Source: Candidatus Woesearchaeota archaeon
Lineage (GTDB): Archaea; Nanobdellota; Nanobdellia; SCGC-AAA011-G17; UBA489
DNA: 7,670 nt
Direction: 5' to 3'
Assembly (NCBI GenBank): GCA_030679025.1
Contig: JAUXTV010000180.1
Span: 1-7,670, forward strand
The number at the start of each line of letters is the position of its first letter. Position 1 is the first letter of the stretch. A program made the translations under genes and the position numbers. This document shows, in pieces, positions 5,495 through 7,670 of the stretch. The notes beneath the pieces were generated by a model, which did no database searches, was not told the DNA's origin, and worked only from the letters and a program-made list of their open reading frames with translations.

Positions 5495-6712
5495 TTACTC
5501 ATATCTCAACGCATCAACAGGTTTCAACTTCGAAGCTTGATATGCAGGCAATAATCCAGATAATGCACCAATCAAGAACGCAAACACTAAACTACCAACT
5601 ACTAATTGCCAGGTAAATAAAGGAGTAAATACGCCAAAGCCAGAAGCTGCAATAGCTGTGCCAGCAACTGAAGACAAGAGATATCCTAGAATCACGCCAA
5701 TAATTCCTCCGATCAAGCTTAACACTCCAGCTTCCAAAATAAACACAAACAAAATAGCACTATTCTTAGCTCCAATGGCTTTGAACACACCAATTTCTTT
5801 AGTTCTTTCTAAAGTAGCAGTATACATGGTGTTAGTAATATTCACTGCAGCAACAAATACTGAGATAAACGCAATTAAAATAACAACACCAGTAATAATG
5901 CTTAAAATAGATTTGAAAGTGGCAATAACTTGTTCAAAACTCTGAACGTAAAAGTCTTCTTCTCCAACATCTTGATGTCTATGATCTCTCAGTTCATCTT
6001 TAATGTCTTCAGCTAACTCTGTAGGATTTACGCCTGGAGCAGCGCGAATGAGCACCCATAAATAGTTTTTAGGAGTAAAAATATCCTCCATAGCCTCTTT
6101 AGTAATATAAATATTGGAGTCATCTTGAGGATTGCCAACAGCTTCATAAAAACCAGCAACTTCGAAAGTATGATTGTTAATCAAAATCTTATCTCTGAGT
6201 TGAAGAGGTTTTTCAAATATCTTTTCAGGTAGTTGATAATTATAACCTAATAACACTTTAGATTTTTCATTGCCTTGTAAAGTATTTCCTTCAGCTAAGT
6301 CTAAAGCAAAGATCTCTTCCAGAAGTTTTCTATAGTTTTTGTAGTCAGAACCTGTAAGATAACCATACTTTTTTTGATCATCAACTTGTACTTCGCCCGT
6401 AATTATATACATGCCCGTAGCTTCACTTACTCCTTTGACACCGCGAATAGCCTCTAAATCCGTTTCATCCATGCGCACATTGCTGTCTAGTGAGGGAGGT
6501 CCAAAGCCAAATCCTCGTGCTTGCACCATGAGCTTATCATTACCCATCTCTTGTGAAATTTGTTCAACATAAGCAGAAATGCCTTGTCCAAAACTAATGA
6601 GCGTAGTAATCGCTGCTATCCCTATAAACACAGAGAGTATAGTCAAAAAACTTCTGCGTTTTCTTGCTCGTAAGCTGCTTATGGAATATTTAAGTAAATC
6701 AATCCTGATCAT
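5495..6712 (-). CDS. MacB/FtsX-type ABC transporter permease (second of a tandem pair)
   Basis: The product is 405 residues, a usual length for the family. Topology is of the MacB type: a basic cytoplasmic N-terminus (LRARKRRSF), TM1 at about 22-42, a large extracytoplasmic MacB_PCD-like domain at about 45-262, then three TM segments near 268-292, 318-350 and 368-390. The conserved cytoplasmic coupling segment ERTKEIGVFKAIGA is at 302-315, and the terminal PAYQASKLKPVDALRYE is characteristic. Such permeases pair with a MacB/LolD-like ATPase and move peptides or lipids or act as mechanotransmitters rather than classical pumps; the substrate here is unknown. The start at 6712 is supported by GAGGT at 6720-6724 with 7-nt spacing and an ATGA overlap with the upstream permease stop. 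It is probably the second half of a heterodimer and the last gene of its operon. Confidence 0.9.
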   Translation of the reverse strand: MIRIDLLKYSISSLRARKRRSFLTILSVFIGIAAITTLISFGQGISAYVEQISQEMGNDKLMVQARGFGFGPPSLDSNVRMDETDLEAIRGVKGVSEATGMYIITGEVQVDDQKKYGYLTGSDYKNYRKLLEEIFALDLAEGNTLQGNEKSKVLLGYNYQLPEKIFEKPLQLRDKILINNHTFEVAGFYEAVGNPQDDSNIYITKEAMEDIFTPKNYLWVLIRAAPGVNPTELAEDIKDELRDHRHQDVGEEDFYVQSFEQVIATFKSILSIITGVVILIAFISVFVAAVNITNTMYTATLERTKEIGVFKAIGAKNSAILFVFILEAGVLSLIGGIIGVILGYLLSSVAGTAIAASGFGVFTPLFTWQLVVGSLVFAFLIGALSGLLPAYQASKLKPVDALRYE

Positions 6713-7670
6713 TTGACATACCTCAAGGCTTCAACAGGTACTAAGCGTGATGCTTGTACTGCTGGTAAAAGTCCTGCAACAGTGCCGATGACAAAAGAAA
6801 ATAAAAGTGCTCCGAGAACAATAAACCAATTCAGAGAAACTTGAATGAGATCACTGCCTAAGAAGGTTGATCCTAAAAATGCTAGTCCATAAGCAATGCC
6901 AGCGCCAAATAATATTCCTACTATTCCACCAACAAATCCTAGAAATCCAGATTCTAATAAAAATAAAGTAAAAATCATCTTGCGTTGCGCGCCAATGGCT
7001 TTCATAATGCCTATCTGCTTAGTTCTTTCTACAACAGAAGTATACATAGTATTTGCAATACCAATGCCGCCAACAATAATGGAAATGCCAGCAATGACAT
7101 ACACAAAAATTTGAATAGCAAATAAAGTAGAATCCAAATTAGCTAATGCTTGTTCTGGACTTTCTACAGAGAAATCTTCTCCTCCTTTTTCTACATCTCG
7201 TTCCTTGCGTAAATAGTCTTCTACACGTACTTTTACTCTAGCCATGTCTGCTGGATTAGGAACAATAGCCACTATCACATCATAAGTGTCATTAACATCG
7301 AATAATTCTCGCATCACTGCTTCATTCATTTGAATGGCATTGTCAATAATAAAGCTCCCTTTCTTTGCTAAAATACCTATAACTTCAAAAGATTTACCAT
7401 GAACAGTAACACTATCACGAATTTGGACAGGTTTGCCGAGTGTTTCAGGATCTAAATAATCTATACCCAGCACAACTTTGTTCATATCACCATCTTTCAA
7501 CAGGCGTCCATGAGCAAGTTCAATATTTGCTATACGCTCAATCTCTTTTCTGTCTTTTCCATCAGGAACACTAGAGGCATAGCTAAAATCTTGAAAACCA
7601 TGATACCCAATTTGTGTACTTTCAATCAATCTGCCTATAGCTCTATCAACGCCAGGAATTCTGCTGATGT
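6709..7670 (-). CDS. MacB/FtsX-type ABC transporter permease (N-terminus outside window)
   Basis: The frame is open to the right edge, giving 319 visible residues. The sequence before an in-frame TTG at 7629 (SRIPGVDRAIGR) still matches the MacB extracytoplasmic domain, so the TTG is not a real start and the N-terminal TM1 lies beyond the window. Visible are most of the extracytoplasmic domain, including the PVQIRDSVTVHGKSFEVIGIL strand region, then three TM segments and the coupling segment VERTKQIGIMKAIGA, ending PAVQASRLVPVEALRYVK. It is a diverged paralogue of the next permease: both share the NTMYT...ERTK.IG..KAIGA block and the same C-terminal pattern, consistent with tandem duplication and a heterodimer. 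An ATPase gene is expected upstream on the minus strand but is not in the window. The stop overlaps the next start as ATGA. Confidence 0.88.
   Translation of the reverse strand, partial: ISRIPGVDRAIGRLIESTQIGYHGFQDFSYASSVPDGKDRKEIERIANIELAHGRLLKDGDMNKVVLGIDYLDPETLGKPVQIRDSVTVHGKSFEVIGILAKKGSFIIDNAIQMNEAVMRELFDVNDTYDVIVAIVPNPADMARVKVRVEDYLRKERDVEKGGEDFSVESPEQALANLDSTLFAIQIFVYVIAGISIIVGGIGIANTMYTSVVERTKQIGIMKAIGAQRKMIFTLFLLESGFLGFVGGIVGILFGAGIAYGLAFLGSTFLGSDLIQVSLNWFIVLGALLFSFVIGTVAGLLPAVQASRLVPVEALRYVK
6720..6724 (-). promoter_or_regulatory. Shine-Dalgarno GAGGT for the downstream permease
   Basis: GAGGT on the minus strand lies within the last codons of the upstream permease, 7 nt before ATG 6712. 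It supports that start and re-initiation at the ATGA junction. Confidence 0.55.

Noticed and set aside
5658..5945. Plus-strand open frame of 95 codons
   Set aside because: Antisense to the C-terminal TM segments of the permease. Its Pro/Ile/Thr-rich composition is that of a complement of hydrophobic helices.
6896..7114. Plus-strand open frame of 72 codons
   Set aside because: Antisense to the same TM region in the paralogous permease, and it resembles the shadow at 5658-5945 for that reason.
7627..7629. TTG as start codon of the upstream permease
   Set aside because: The frame stays open to the window edge with family-like sequence before it, and TM1 is missing, so the gene starts outside.

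Overview
The window is AT-rich, tightly packed and almost certainly archaeal. Five genes start with class III (archaellin/type IV pilin-like) signal segments. Start sites are preceded by archaeal TATA-like boxes or GAGGTG-type Shine-Dalgarno (SD) sequences, and the metallophosphoesterase belongs to the archaeal COG1407 type. Pilin-like proteins carrying IPT/TIG and bacterial/eukaryote-like Cys-rich modules suggest a DPANN archaeon (Woesearchaeota/Pacearchaeota-like). That placement is inference, not proof. The standard code is used, with TAA and TGA stops.

Layout: (1) Positions 1-3156, minus strand: five consecutive genes for small secreted proteins, each with one N-terminal hydrophobic helix. 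They are joined by 4- to 10-nt overlaps or one 14-nt gap. The first three to be transcribed have a classic G|QxxxE signal. The last two have Asp at +6 instead, and the fifth lacks the Gln and runs off the left edge. (2) Positions 3207-4267, plus strand: a thioredoxin/glutaredoxin-fold protein whose CPYC active site reads DPYS, coupled by ATGA to a GT-A glycosyltransferase. This pair is divergent from the pilin operon. (3) Positions 4259-4948, minus: a COG1407-type metallophosphoesterase that overlaps the glycosyltransferase tail to tail. (4) Positions 4991-5476, plus: a DUF2203 protein with a His/Lys-rich tail. It diverges from the phosphoesterase through two interleaved promoters that look leaderless. 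(5) Positions 5495-7670, minus: two tandem MacB/FtsX-type ABC permeases, the upstream one cut by the right edge.

How they may work together: the pilin-like proteins probably form or cap a pilus or pseudopilus, and the long Cys-rich one is the best candidate for a tip or adhesive subunit. The divergent glycosyltransferase could decorate such surface proteins, but only proximity supports this. The permeases would form a heterodimeric exporter or mechanotransmission-type ABC system with an ATPase not seen here. No RNA gene, CRISPR array, insertion sequence or other mobile element was found, and no intergenic gap exceeds about 50 nt.
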